NCBI GenBank assembly: GCA_016293435.1
Contig: JAEDEG010000126.1
Location: forward strand, 1 to 7,342
Direction of reading: 5' to 3'
From: Clostridia bacterium
GTDB taxonomy: Bacteria > Bacillota > Clostridia > UMGS1810
Length of the DNA: 7,342 nt
Shown here: positions 1-5,009 of the stretch, piece after piece
Layout: each line of letters opens with the position of its first letter
Numbering within the stretch: the first letter of the stretch is position 1
The notes under the pieces: generated by a model
What the model saw: only the letters and a program-made list of their open reading frames with translations
Database searches by the model: none
What the model was told of the DNA's origin: nothing
Translations under genes and position numbers: made by a program

Positions 1-1
1 G

Positions 2-73
2 CTTAGAATCGGACACAAAACAGTGAGTGAAAAATTATCAAAAATAATAAGAACATTTACTGAAATAAGATAA
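2..73 (+). pseudogene. possible C-terminal tail of a tyrosine recombinase (partial)
   Basis: An open frame enters from the left edge and stops with TAA at 71-73, giving 23 residues that begin LRIGHKTVSEKL. The stretch RIGHKTVSE resembles the L-G-H-x-x-[VI]-[ST] block near the C-terminus of phage and transposon tyrosine recombinases, where the conserved His follows the Arg-His box and precedes the catalytic Tyr. The expected T-Y-[ST]-H motif with the catalytic tyrosine is not seen (FTEIR follows), so if this is a recombinase the end is degenerate or the resemblance is chance. The adjoining AT-rich debris makes a mobile-element remnant plausible. The fragment is too short to be sure. Confidence 0.22.
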
Positions 74-157
74 GACAATTTCGTTGTATTTTTACTCATG
101 TCAAGTCCACACAATTTAAAATAATAGTTTGTCGATTTTGATATTTACATATACTAT

Positions 158-250
158 CGGGAGCTAGAAGATCCGGTATTCTCATGGGCTTTAAATGAAT
201 TTGTTCAGTAGAAATCAGTGGAATTTTTATAGATAATTTAGTAGCTCCCG
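158..250. repeat. 9-bp perfect inverted repeat bracketing 75 bp of non-coding DNA
   Basis: CGGGAGCTA at 158-166 is the exact reverse complement of TAGCTCCCG at 242-250. These are the only GC-rich words in an otherwise very AT-rich 74-340 stretch that holds no recognisable gene. They could be the ends of a tiny non-coding element or the closing stem of a structured leader RNA ahead of the rhuM remnant. No consistent internal stem was found and the arms are short, so the role is unknown. Confidence 0.35.
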
Positions 251-278
251 TTATTCATTTTTCTCCTGACTTGACAAA

Positions 279-295
279 AGTCGAATTATGTCGAA
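279..295 (+). promoter_or_regulatory. tandem Spo0A-box-like motifs upstream of rhuM
   Basis: AGTCGAA (279-285) and TGTCGAA (289-295) are spaced exactly 10 bp apart, start to start. The second matches the Spo0A box TGTCGAA/TGNCGAA, and tandem 10-bp spacing is how Spo0A dimers are known to bind (for example at the Bacillus abrB operator). A TTGACA hexamer lies just upstream at 271-276, but no convincing -10 hexamer sits 16-18 bp after it. The motifs are 46 bp ahead of the rhuM start codon. The motif match is seen; Spo0A binding is inference. Confidence 0.35.
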
Positions 296-574
296 TGGCG
301 TGTAAAAAGGCAAAAATATGAGAAAAAGAGGTATAAAGCTATGAATGATAATAATATGGTTATTTATCAGGACGACAACGGAATAACAAAAGTTTCTGTT
401 CGTTTTTCTGAAGATGATTTGTGGCTTACTCAGGCACAAATTACCGAGCTTTATCAAACAAGCAAATCAAATATAAGTGAGCATATAAAAAATATATTGA
501 CGGATGGAGAATTGGATGAAAATTCAGTTGTTCGGAAATTCCGAACAACTGCTGCTGATGGAAAAAATTATAAC

Positions 575-687
575 TAAATTAAGATGTCCCCCGCCTCTAT
601 AGGCGGCGGGTGACATTTAATTTTTTCAGTGGGAGTTCAATCTCCCACTGAAAACGTTGAATGACGCGGCTTTGCCGCTTATTGAAC
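575..687 (+). mobile_element. 113-bp non-coding three-hairpin insertion (IS200/IS605-PATE-like)
   Basis: This block splits rhuM. The boundaries come from restoring the RhuM frame: codons up to AAC (572-574) join ACA (688-690). Because AAC occurs at both junctions the ends may slide by 3 bp, so either there is no target duplication or one of only 3 bp. Three stems fill it. Stem 1 pairs 576-595 with 605-623 (bulged G583 and one mismatch). Stem 2 is a perfect 13-bp stem, TTTTCAGTGGGAG (623-635) with 642-654, around the loop TTCAAT; T623 can join only one of the two stems. Stem 3 pairs 656-670 with 674-687 around loop TTT and ends exactly at the right junction. The left junction TTATAACTAAATTAAGATG is repeated at 7232-7250. 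Conserved 5' flank, subterminal hairpins and near absence of target duplication are IS200/IS605 traits. No transposase is encoded, so mobility would be in trans. Family assignment is inference. Confidence 0.7.
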
Positions 688-703
688 ACAGCACATTATA
701 ATC

Positions 704-732
704 TTGATATGATTATTGCACTTGGTTATAGA
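704..732 (+). promoter_or_regulatory. possible sigma-A promoter for the acyltransferase gene
   Basis: TTGATA (704-709) and TATAGA (727-732) are 17 bp apart inside the right part of the broken rhuM, about 100 bp ahead of the start at 835. The -35 has one mismatch and the -10 has two. In this AT-rich DNA such matches arise easily, so this is only a candidate for how the downstream gene is expressed. Confidence 0.25.
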
Positions 733-834
733 GTTCAGTCTCAAGTTGCAACCAGGTTCAGAAGATGGGCGGCCGAAAGATTGCACGAATATATGCAAAA
801 ATGGGGAGAAGAAAATTTAGCAGGAGGTATAAAG

Positions 835-1728
835 ATGAGTTTAAAACATTATATTCAGGGTTTCTTTGAATTCTATAATTACAACAAGGAAGATTCAGAA
901 TTTTTAATTAATACATATGAAAAAATAACGAATAATTCTGAAGCTTTTGCATTACTTAATCAGGCAATGGAATTGTATAATAAAAGTATTGATTGCGATT
1001 ATGAAAAAATAATTGCTATTGCTGATGAAATAGCTGCAACTCTATATTTGCATGAATTTACAGTTGAGTTTTTAATCTTTGTATGCCTTTCTGAAAGGGC
1101 AGAAAAAGTATATGCTGAAAAGGGAATATCTTCCGAAATTTTTCAAGGCAATATGTTTGACTTGAAATACAAACTGGATGAGTGTAAGCTTGTGTACAAT
1201 ATAGTTGGTAGTTTTGTGGCATACTGGTTTGTTGGCTTTTTTAACTTAACAAGATTTACTTTTGGCAGACTTCAGTTTGAATTAATAAACTTTGATAAAA
1301 ATTATGCGAATGGCGGAAGAGTCCTTACGCCTGGAAGCAAAGTTATAAATATACATATTCCAAGAAGTTTAAAGCCACTTGATGAAAAGAGTTGTGATGA
1401 TGCTTTTTTTATGGCCAAGGAATTTTTTAAAGATGAATTTGAACTGGATGTTCCATTTTACTGCCGTTCTTGGCTTTTATATCCGGAAAATAAAAATATT
1501 CTGTATGAAAAATCAAATACATATCGTTTTATGTCTAGATTTGAAATAATTAACGAATATACAGATAAAAGTTTTAATAACTTATGGCGTATATTTGATA
1601 CTATGGAAAGGTGCCCTGATAAATTGCCGGAGAAAACATTCATTCAAAAAGCCTATAAAACTCATTTAAAAAATGGTGGAAAAATGGGAATTGGAGAGGG
1701 TTTGTTTTTTGTTAGTAAGGATAAGTAA
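835..1728 (+). CDS. acyltransferase domain-containing protein (NAT_N + GNAT_C type)
   Basis: The protein is 297 residues. The N-terminal half (about 1-150) is helical and matches the NAT_N-type domain: LHEFTVEFLIFVCLSERA near 72-89, a YAEKGISSEIFQG segment near 93-105, and VGSFVAYWFVGFFNLTRF near 124-141 followed by GRLQFE at 144-149. The C-terminal half matches the GNAT_C-like domain: VINIHIPRS at 170-178, then CDDAFFMAKEFF and YCRSWLLYP at 209-217. This family is predicted to be an N-acyltransferase-like enzyme; substrate and acyl donor are unknown. The start at 835 is chosen because AGGAGG (822-827) lies 7 nt upstream. The reading frame stays open back to 661, but that extension is rhuM debris and part of the inserted element. 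The product has no signal peptide or membrane helix. Its G+C is much lower than that of the genes after 2246, suggesting separate acquisition. It appears intact although both flanks are decayed. Confidence 0.8.
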   Translation: MSLKHYIQGFFEFYNYNKEDSEFLINTYEKITNNSEAFALLNQAMELYNKSIDCDYEKIIAIADEIAATLYLHEFTVEFLIFVCLSERAEKVYAEKGISSEIFQGNMFDLKYKLDECKLVYNIVGSFVAYWFVGFFNLTRFTFGRLQFELINFDKNYANGGRVLTPGSKVINIHIPRSLKPLDEKSCDDAFFMAKEFFKDEFELDVPFYCRSWLLYPENKNILYEKSNTYRFMSRFEIINEYTDKSFNNLWRIFDTMERCPDKLPEKTFIQKAYKTHLKNGGKMGIGEGLFFVSKDK

Positions 1729-1765
1729 TTTTTTCGCTAAAAAAAGTTTGCAACTAAACCTTATG

Positions 1766-1790
1766 TGTCGAAATGTCGAATGGTGTTGAA
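1766..1790 (+). promoter_or_regulatory. second cluster of Spo0A-box-like motifs
   Basis: TGTCGAA occurs at 1766-1772 and 1774-1780, followed by TGTTGAA at 1784-1790; the last two are 10 bp apart start to start. The following bases TGG.GT match those after the box at 289-295 (TCGAATGG at 291-298 and 1776-1783), so this may be a duplicated upstream region of rhuM and not an independent operator. It overlaps the possible start of the small ORF that follows. Regulator binding is inference. Confidence 0.3.
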
Positions 1791-2112
1791 TTGCAAAAAG
1801 AAGTTTACGTTGTTGTGTTATGGTATCAACTTACTTGTTATGATTGAGTTTATAGCTTTTGGCAGCAAATCATCGGGCGGACCTTATGTGTTGTGGACTT
1901 GGATATTTTCCACAGCAGGTGTTAGAAAACTAGATAAGAGAGGTGTGTTTAATATTCAGCATAGGGACTCTTTAAATGCAGACGAGGAAGAGAAAGATGG
2001 AATTGTACTAAATGATGATAATGAAACAAGTAGAGTAGAACAAAAAAACACATTAGCTAATAACAATAAGAAATATAAAGTTTTGAATGATATTAGTGTT
2101 GATATTTGTTAG
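1780..2112 (+). CDS. hypothetical small membrane-associated protein, doubtful
   Basis: From ATG 1780 the frame encodes 110 residues (115 if the GTG at 1765 is used). A hydrophobic helix covers about residues 10-27 (LLCYGINLLVMIEFIAF), a second apolar stretch PYVLWTWIFSTAGV follows, and the remaining two thirds are hydrophilic with acidic and Asn/Lys-rich runs (DEEEKD, DDNE, NNNKK). I do not recognise a family. No Shine-Dalgarno sequence precedes ATG 1780, GTG 1765 or the in-frame ATG at 1840, and the ORF ends where the decayed rhuM fragment begins. It could be a real orphan gene, a fragment of a larger membrane protein, or a chance frame in AT-rich DNA. Confidence 0.35.
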   Translation: MVLNCKKKFTLLCYGINLLVMIEFIAFGSKSSGGPYVLWTWIFSTAGVRKLDKRGVFNIQHRDSLNADEEEKDGIVLNDDNETSRVEQKNTLANNNKKYKVLNDISVDIC

Positions 2113-2115
2113 GCT

Positions 2116-2216
2116 GACAACGGAATGACGGAGCTTTAAGTTCTTTTTTTGAAGAATCTTTGCGGCATACTCAGGTACAAATTACAGAGCTTTATCAAAC
2201 AAGCAAATCAAATATA
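2116..2216 (+). pseudogene. rhuM: second, decayed rhuM 5' fragment
   Basis: This stretch aligns with 374-475 inside the first rhuM copy. Identity is near complete over the last 37 bases (one difference) and weaker before that, with a 1-base deletion near 2145. The translation TQVQITELYQTSKSNI is recognisable in one frame, while the upstream part falls in another frame and contains a stop (TAA 2137-2139). There is no start codon. Homology ends abruptly at ATATA 2212-2216. Together with 374-475 it forms a direct repeat that brackets the acyltransferase gene and the small orphan ORF. It is a relic of duplication or recombination and codes for nothing. Confidence 0.85.
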
Positions 2217-2218
2217 AT
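2213..2218 (+). promoter_or_regulatory. possible -10 element upstream of the histidine phosphatase gene
   Basis: A perfect TATAAT sits at the broken end of the rhuM fragment, 28 bp before the start codon at 2246. No good -35 is found at normal spacing (TTTATC at 2191-2196, 16 bp away, is the nearest). In the parental rhuM sequence the same place reads TATAAG (472-477), so the hexamer arises at the breakpoint. Confidence 0.3.
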
Positions 2219-2245
2219 ATATAAAAGCCAAAGGAGAACAACATA

Positions 2246-2887
2246 ATGACAACCTTACTTTTGATACGACACGGCGAAAGCGAAGCAAATCGCCATAGCA
2301 GATTTGCCGGTCAGATTGATCCCGATTTGTTAGGAAGAGGGCAGCATCAGGCGGAGCTTACAGCCCGATATATAGCTTCTAACTATAACATAGACAAAAT
2401 ATACTCCAGTGACCTAAAACGTGCATATAAAACCGCCAAAGCTCTTGCCGATTTGCTCGTTACCAACGTTATCACCGACAAAAATCTTCGTGAAATATAT
2501 GCCGGCAAATGGGAGGGCGAAAGGTTTGACGATTTGCGAAATAAATATCCCGAAGATTTTGATGTGTGGCTTAATGATATTGGCAGAGCAAGGTGTACCG
2601 GAGGAGAATCTGTGCGGGAGCTTGCCGATAGGGTGTTTAATGCTCTTGGTTCAATTGCCCGAAAAAACCCGGGCAAAACGGTAGCCGTTGCACTTCATGC
2701 TACGCCAATCCGTGCAGTCCAGAGCCTTATACAGTTTGGCTCGCTTGACAAAATGCAGCAAATACCCTGGGTTTCAAATGCATCGGTAACCGTTGCAGAG
2801 TATGACAGCGGCACATGGACATTGGGGGATATCAGCATCGACGCTCATCTGGCAGAACTAAAAACTTCACTTCCGGACAATGTGTGA
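2246..2887 (+). CDS. histidine phosphatase family protein (phosphoglycerate mutase-like)
   Basis: The product is 213 residues, normal for the small branch of the histidine phosphatase superfamily. It starts with the catalytic RHGES motif (R8, H9, G10); H9 would form the phosphohistidine. Other expected active-site residues are present: R59 in SSDLKRA, E83 in LREIYAGKWEG (the general acid region) and H151 in ALHATPIRAV. These support an active, cofactor-independent phosphatase in the cytosol. Members act on phosphosugars, alpha-ribazole phosphate, phosphoserine and others; the sequence does not fix the substrate. AAAGGAG at 2230-2236 lies 9 nt before ATG 2246. This is the first gene of the higher-G+C block, directly after the rhuM debris. 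Confidence 0.88.
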   Translation: MTTLLLIRHGESEANRHSRFAGQIDPDLLGRGQHQAELTARYIASNYNIDKIYSSDLKRAYKTAKALADLLVTNVITDKNLREIYAGKWEGERFDDLRNKYPEDFDVWLNDIGRARCTGGESVRELADRVFNALGSIARKNPGKTVAVALHATPIRAVQSLIQFGSLDKMQQIPWVSNASVTVAEYDSGTWTLGDISIDAHLAELKTSLPDNV

Positions 2888-2893
2888 TTGTTG

Positions 2894-2899
2894 TATAAT
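2894..2899 (+). promoter_or_regulatory. possible -10 box ahead of the aldo/keto reductase gene
   Basis: TATAAT lies just after the histidine phosphatase stop codon. A recognisable -35 is lacking at 17 bp (TTCCGG at 2871-2876). Its place in the intergenic gap makes a promoter plausible, but the leader to the start at 3045 would be long, about 140 nt. Confidence 0.25.
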
Positions 2900-2926
2900 A
2901 AAAGCTGTTACATACATGAAATATGA

Positions 2927-3031
2927 CGTATTCATTTTCAAAACGGCAAGATAAAAGCTTTGGTAGTGAAGCTTGAAGACGGATTATGTTCATATCCTTA
3001 CGATATGCGCATAATCACCAAATTTATTTAA
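2927..3031 (+). pseudogene. possible C-terminal remnant of an unknown gene
   Basis: The frame 2927-3031 is open between TGA 2924-2926 and TAA 3029-3031 and reads IHFQNGKIKALVVKLEDG followed by SYPYDMRIITKFI. This looks like genuine protein, with alternating beta-strand-like residues and a G/D turn, but it has no start codon and only 34 codons. It ends 13 nt before the next ATG. I do not recognise a family, and it may be a chance frame. Confidence 0.25.
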
Positions 3032-3044
3032 TAGGAGTAACAAA

Positions 3045-3995
3045 ATGAGATATTCATGTACTTTAGGTAAAAAAAGCTCGAAGATTCTATTGGGAACAGC
3101 TTATTTTGGCGATACTATTTCCAAAGAAGATTCTTTTAGAATAATGGACACATACTGCGAGTTTGGTGGGTGTCACATAGATACGGCAAGGCTTTATGCC
3201 GATGGCGAGGCCGAAAGGGTGATAGGGGAGTGGCTCAAATCCCGCAGACCCAAAGAGCTTTTTCTTTCAACCAAGGGCGCATTCCCGTCAAAGGCGGCTC
3301 CCGATGTCCCAAGGCTTTCGGAAGAGGATATTCGCTCTGATCTTGAGGAAAGCCTCAGGGCACTTGATATTGAATGTATAGACTTTTACTGGTTGCATCG
3401 TGATGACGAATCGCGCGAGGCAGGCGAGATCATAGAAACAATGAATAGGCTTGTGCGCGAGGGCAAGATCAAACGCTTTGGTGCTTCAAACTGGAAGATG
3501 AGCCGAGTGGACGAAGCCAACAAATATGCATCCTCTCACGGGCTTTGCGGCTTTGAGGGCAGTCAGATAAGGTTCAGCCCTGCAATTATAGCCCCGGGCG
3601 GAGATGCTGACCGCACTTTGGTGGATATGGATGAAGAGTCCTTCATATACTATGGCAAAAATAATATTCCTGTTGCGGCATATGCCTCTCAGGCAAAGGG
3701 ATTTTTCTCAAAGATGGCGTCAAAAGGTGAAGACGGACTATCGCCAAAATCCAAGGGTCGCTATTTGTGTGAAGAAAATCTCAAAAGGCTTGATGTTCTC
3801 AAAAAGCTTTCGGCTAAATATGAATGCAGTATTGCATCTGCCATATGCGCAGCTATGTGCTCTTTTGATTGTCCCGATGTGTATCCGATTATTGGCGGAA
3901 GCAATACAGAGCAGATTGCTGATTCAATGAGAGGAGCAGACATTGTATTTGAAAAAGAAGAATTAAAAGACCTTTTTGGTTGGCAAATTGTTTAA
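3045..3995 (+). CDS. aldo/keto reductase
   Basis: The 316-residue product has the length and motif order of the NAD(P)H-dependent aldo/keto reductases, (beta/alpha)8-barrel cytosolic enzymes that reduce aldehydes and ketones. The catalytic tetrad can be read directly: D46 in HIDTARLY, Y51, K77 in STKG and H118 in YWLHRDD. LGTAYFG (16-22) matches the usual first-strand region. GASNWKMSRV after about residue 150 is the strand that carries cofactor and substrate contacts. PIIGGSNTEQI near the C-terminus is the classical nucleotide-binding segment. AGGAG at 3033-3037 lies 7 nt before ATG 3045. The substrate cannot be told; the neighbours (histidine phosphatase, dapA) give no clear pathway. Confidence 0.9.
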   Translation: MRYSCTLGKKSSKILLGTAYFGDTISKEDSFRIMDTYCEFGGCHIDTARLYADGEAERVIGEWLKSRRPKELFLSTKGAFPSKAAPDVPRLSEEDIRSDLEESLRALDIECIDFYWLHRDDESREAGEIIETMNRLVREGKIKRFGASNWKMSRVDEANKYASSHGLCGFEGSQIRFSPAIIAPGGDADRTLVDMDEESFIYYGKNNIPVAAYASQAKGFFSKMASKGEDGLSPKSKGRYLCEENLKRLDVLKKLSAKYECSIASAICAAMCSFDCPDVYPIIGGSNTEQIADSMRGADIVFEKEELKDLFGWQIV

Positions 3996-4037
3996 TCAAA
4001 AGGTTAAGATTTTGTCAAATATACGATATATCATGAA

Positions 4038-4043
4038 TATAAT
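4038..4043 (+). promoter_or_regulatory. likely -10 element of the dapA promoter
   Basis: A perfect TATAAT lies in the 74-bp gap between the aldo/keto reductase and dapA. The best -35-like hexamer, TTGTCA (4012-4017), is 20 bp upstream, longer than ideal, so the promoter may be weak or activator-dependent. It would give a leader of only about 20 nt; no lysine riboswitch fits in this gap. Confidence 0.4.
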
Positions 4044-4069
4044 TTAATACTTGAAAGGAGAGGCATATT

Positions 4070-4954
4070 ATGAAGCAAACTATTTTTAACGGATGCGCTA
4101 CAGCTCTTGTTACTCCCATAAACGAAAGGGGGGTTAATTTTGATGCTCTGGAAAAGATAATTGATTTTCAGATTAAAAACTCTGTCAGTGCCCTTGTTAT
4201 ATGTGGCACAACGGGCGAAGCTCCCACGCTTGAAGATTGTGAACATCTCGATGCAATTGAGTGTGCGGTAAGCGCTGCAAAAGGCCGCGTGCCTGTTATC
4301 GCAGGTACCGGCAGTAACAATACAGCCCATGCAATAATGATGAACAAAGAATCGGCAAAACGAGGGGCAGATGCTCTGCTCTGGGTTGCTCCATACTACA
4401 ACAAAAGCACTCAACGAGGTCTTTATGAGCACTACAAGGCTCTTGCCGCCTCGACCGACCTTCCCGCCATTTTATACAACGTTCCGTCGAGAACCGGCTC
4501 TGACATAAAGCCCGAGACCGTTGAAAAGCTTTCTTCAATAGAAAATATAGTTGCAATCAAAGAAGCTACCGGCAACCTTGCACGCACTGTTGAAATAATT
4601 TCTCGATGCCAAGATAAGATAGATGTTTATTCGGGCAATGATGATATCGTTGTTCCCATGATGAGCGTTGGCGCAAAAGGCGTTATTTCGGTTCTTTCCA
4701 ACATTATGCCTTCCGAAACCGCCAAAATGTGTGAGCTTTGTATAAACGGCGACTATGCCGCAGGCGGAAAAATGCAGGTGAAATTTTATAATCTTATAAA
4801 GGCTCTGTTTAGTGAGGTTAACCCGATTCCGGTAAAAACAGCGATGAATCTTATGGGCTTTGATGCAGGGCTTTTAAGGCTTCCTCTTTTTGAAATGGAA
4901 GAAAAAAATCTTGAATTTTTAAAGGCTGAGATGAAAAAATTCAGCTTAATTTAA
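4070..4954 (+). CDS. dapA: 4-hydroxy-tetrahydrodipicolinate synthase
   Basis: DapA condenses pyruvate with aspartate-4-semialdehyde, the first committed step to diaminopimelate and lysine, and in spore formers also to dipicolinate. The 294 residues fit the family. Diagnostic residues are in register with the E. coli enzyme: T47-T48 in CGTTGEAPTL, Y110 in APYYNK, Y136 and R141 in YNVPSRTG, and the Schiff-base lysine K164 in VAIKEATG. The arginine in YNVPxRTG favours DapA over the related sialate lyases and keto-deoxy sugar-acid aldolases. AAAGGAG (4054-4060) is 9 nt before ATG 4070. The gene has its own -10 element and is followed by a small hairpin (4962-4990), so it may be transcribed alone. 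No other lysine-pathway gene is within the window. Confidence 0.93.
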   Translation: MKQTIFNGCATALVTPINERGVNFDALEKIIDFQIKNSVSALVICGTTGEAPTLEDCEHLDAIECAVSAAKGRVPVIAGTGSNNTAHAIMMNKESAKRGADALLWVAPYYNKSTQRGLYEHYKALAASTDLPAILYNVPSRTGSDIKPETVEKLSSIENIVAIKEATGNLARTVEIISRCQDKIDVYSGNDDIVVPMMSVGAKGVISVLSNIMPSETAKMCELCINGDYAAGGKMQVKFYNLIKALFSEVNPIPVKTAMNLMGFDAGLLRLPLFEMEEKNLEFLKAEMKKFSLI

Positions 4955-4961
4955 CAAAGGT

Positions 4962-4990
4962 ACAACCGGGCATCAATGCTTTCCGGTTGT
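4962..4990 (+). other. intergenic hairpin between dapA and the SDR gene
   Basis: ACAACCGG (4962-4969) pairs with CCGGTTGT (4983-4990), and inside it GCAT (4970-4973) pairs with ATGC (4976-4979), leaving a small TTT bulge. The stem is stable, but no T-tract follows, so it is a poor intrinsic terminator. It may be an mRNA-processing or stability stem or a partial attenuator, just ahead of the ribosome binding site AGAGG at 4994-4998. Confidence 0.5.
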
Positions 4991-5009
4991 CTTAGAGGTG
5001 CTTATATTA

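Larger units (their letters stand above)
341..800 (+). pseudogene. rhuM: rhuM-family gene, interrupted by a 113-bp insertion and 3'-truncated
   Basis: The first part (341-574) encodes 78 residues with the RhuM N-terminal pattern: VRFSEDDLWLTQAQITELY around residues 21-39, SNISEHIKNIL, then ENSVVRKFRTTAADGKNYN. A stop at 575-577 lies inside an inserted element (575-687). The RhuM sequence resumes in another frame at 688 with TAHYNLDMIIALGYRV, then FRRWAAERLHEYMQK. Joined, the two parts read DGKNYNTAHYNLDMI, matching the family's usual DGKxYNxxxYNLDxI spacing. The match fades at about 800, so the long C-terminal part of RhuM is missing and the next gene begins at 835. RhuM is a protein of unknown molecular role, named from a Salmonella pathogenicity island and frequent in mobile and defence-rich regions; its N-terminus looks helix-turn-helix-like. 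This copy is almost certainly non-functional. The 3' limit is approximate. Confidence 0.85.

Noticed and set aside
251..457. Minus-strand frame overlapping the rhuM start
   Set aside because: The hydrophobic, Ile-rich translation arises from AT-rich DNA, and the plus-strand rhuM reading is strongly supported.
575..687. CRISPR-type or REP-type repeat
   Set aside because: There is no periodic repeat-spacer pattern; the three stems are unlike one another and the block behaves as a single insertion.
568..702. Element delimited by TTATAA as a 6-7 bp target duplication (568-573 and 697-702)
   Set aside because: The right TTATAA belongs to the RhuM codons TAT AAT of HYNLD, and the RhuM frame is restored only by joining 574 to 688, so TTATAA is not a duplication.
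1729..1746. A/T hairpin after the acyltransferase gene as an intrinsic terminator
   Set aside because: The stem is only T-run against A-run, with no G+C core, too weak to call.
3996..4069. Lysine riboswitch ahead of dapA
   Set aside because: The gap is only 74 bp and shows no multi-helix structure; a lysine riboswitch needs well over 150 nt.
4031..4432. Minus-strand open frame opposite dapA
   Set aside because: It overlaps the well-supported dapA start and shows no protein motif.
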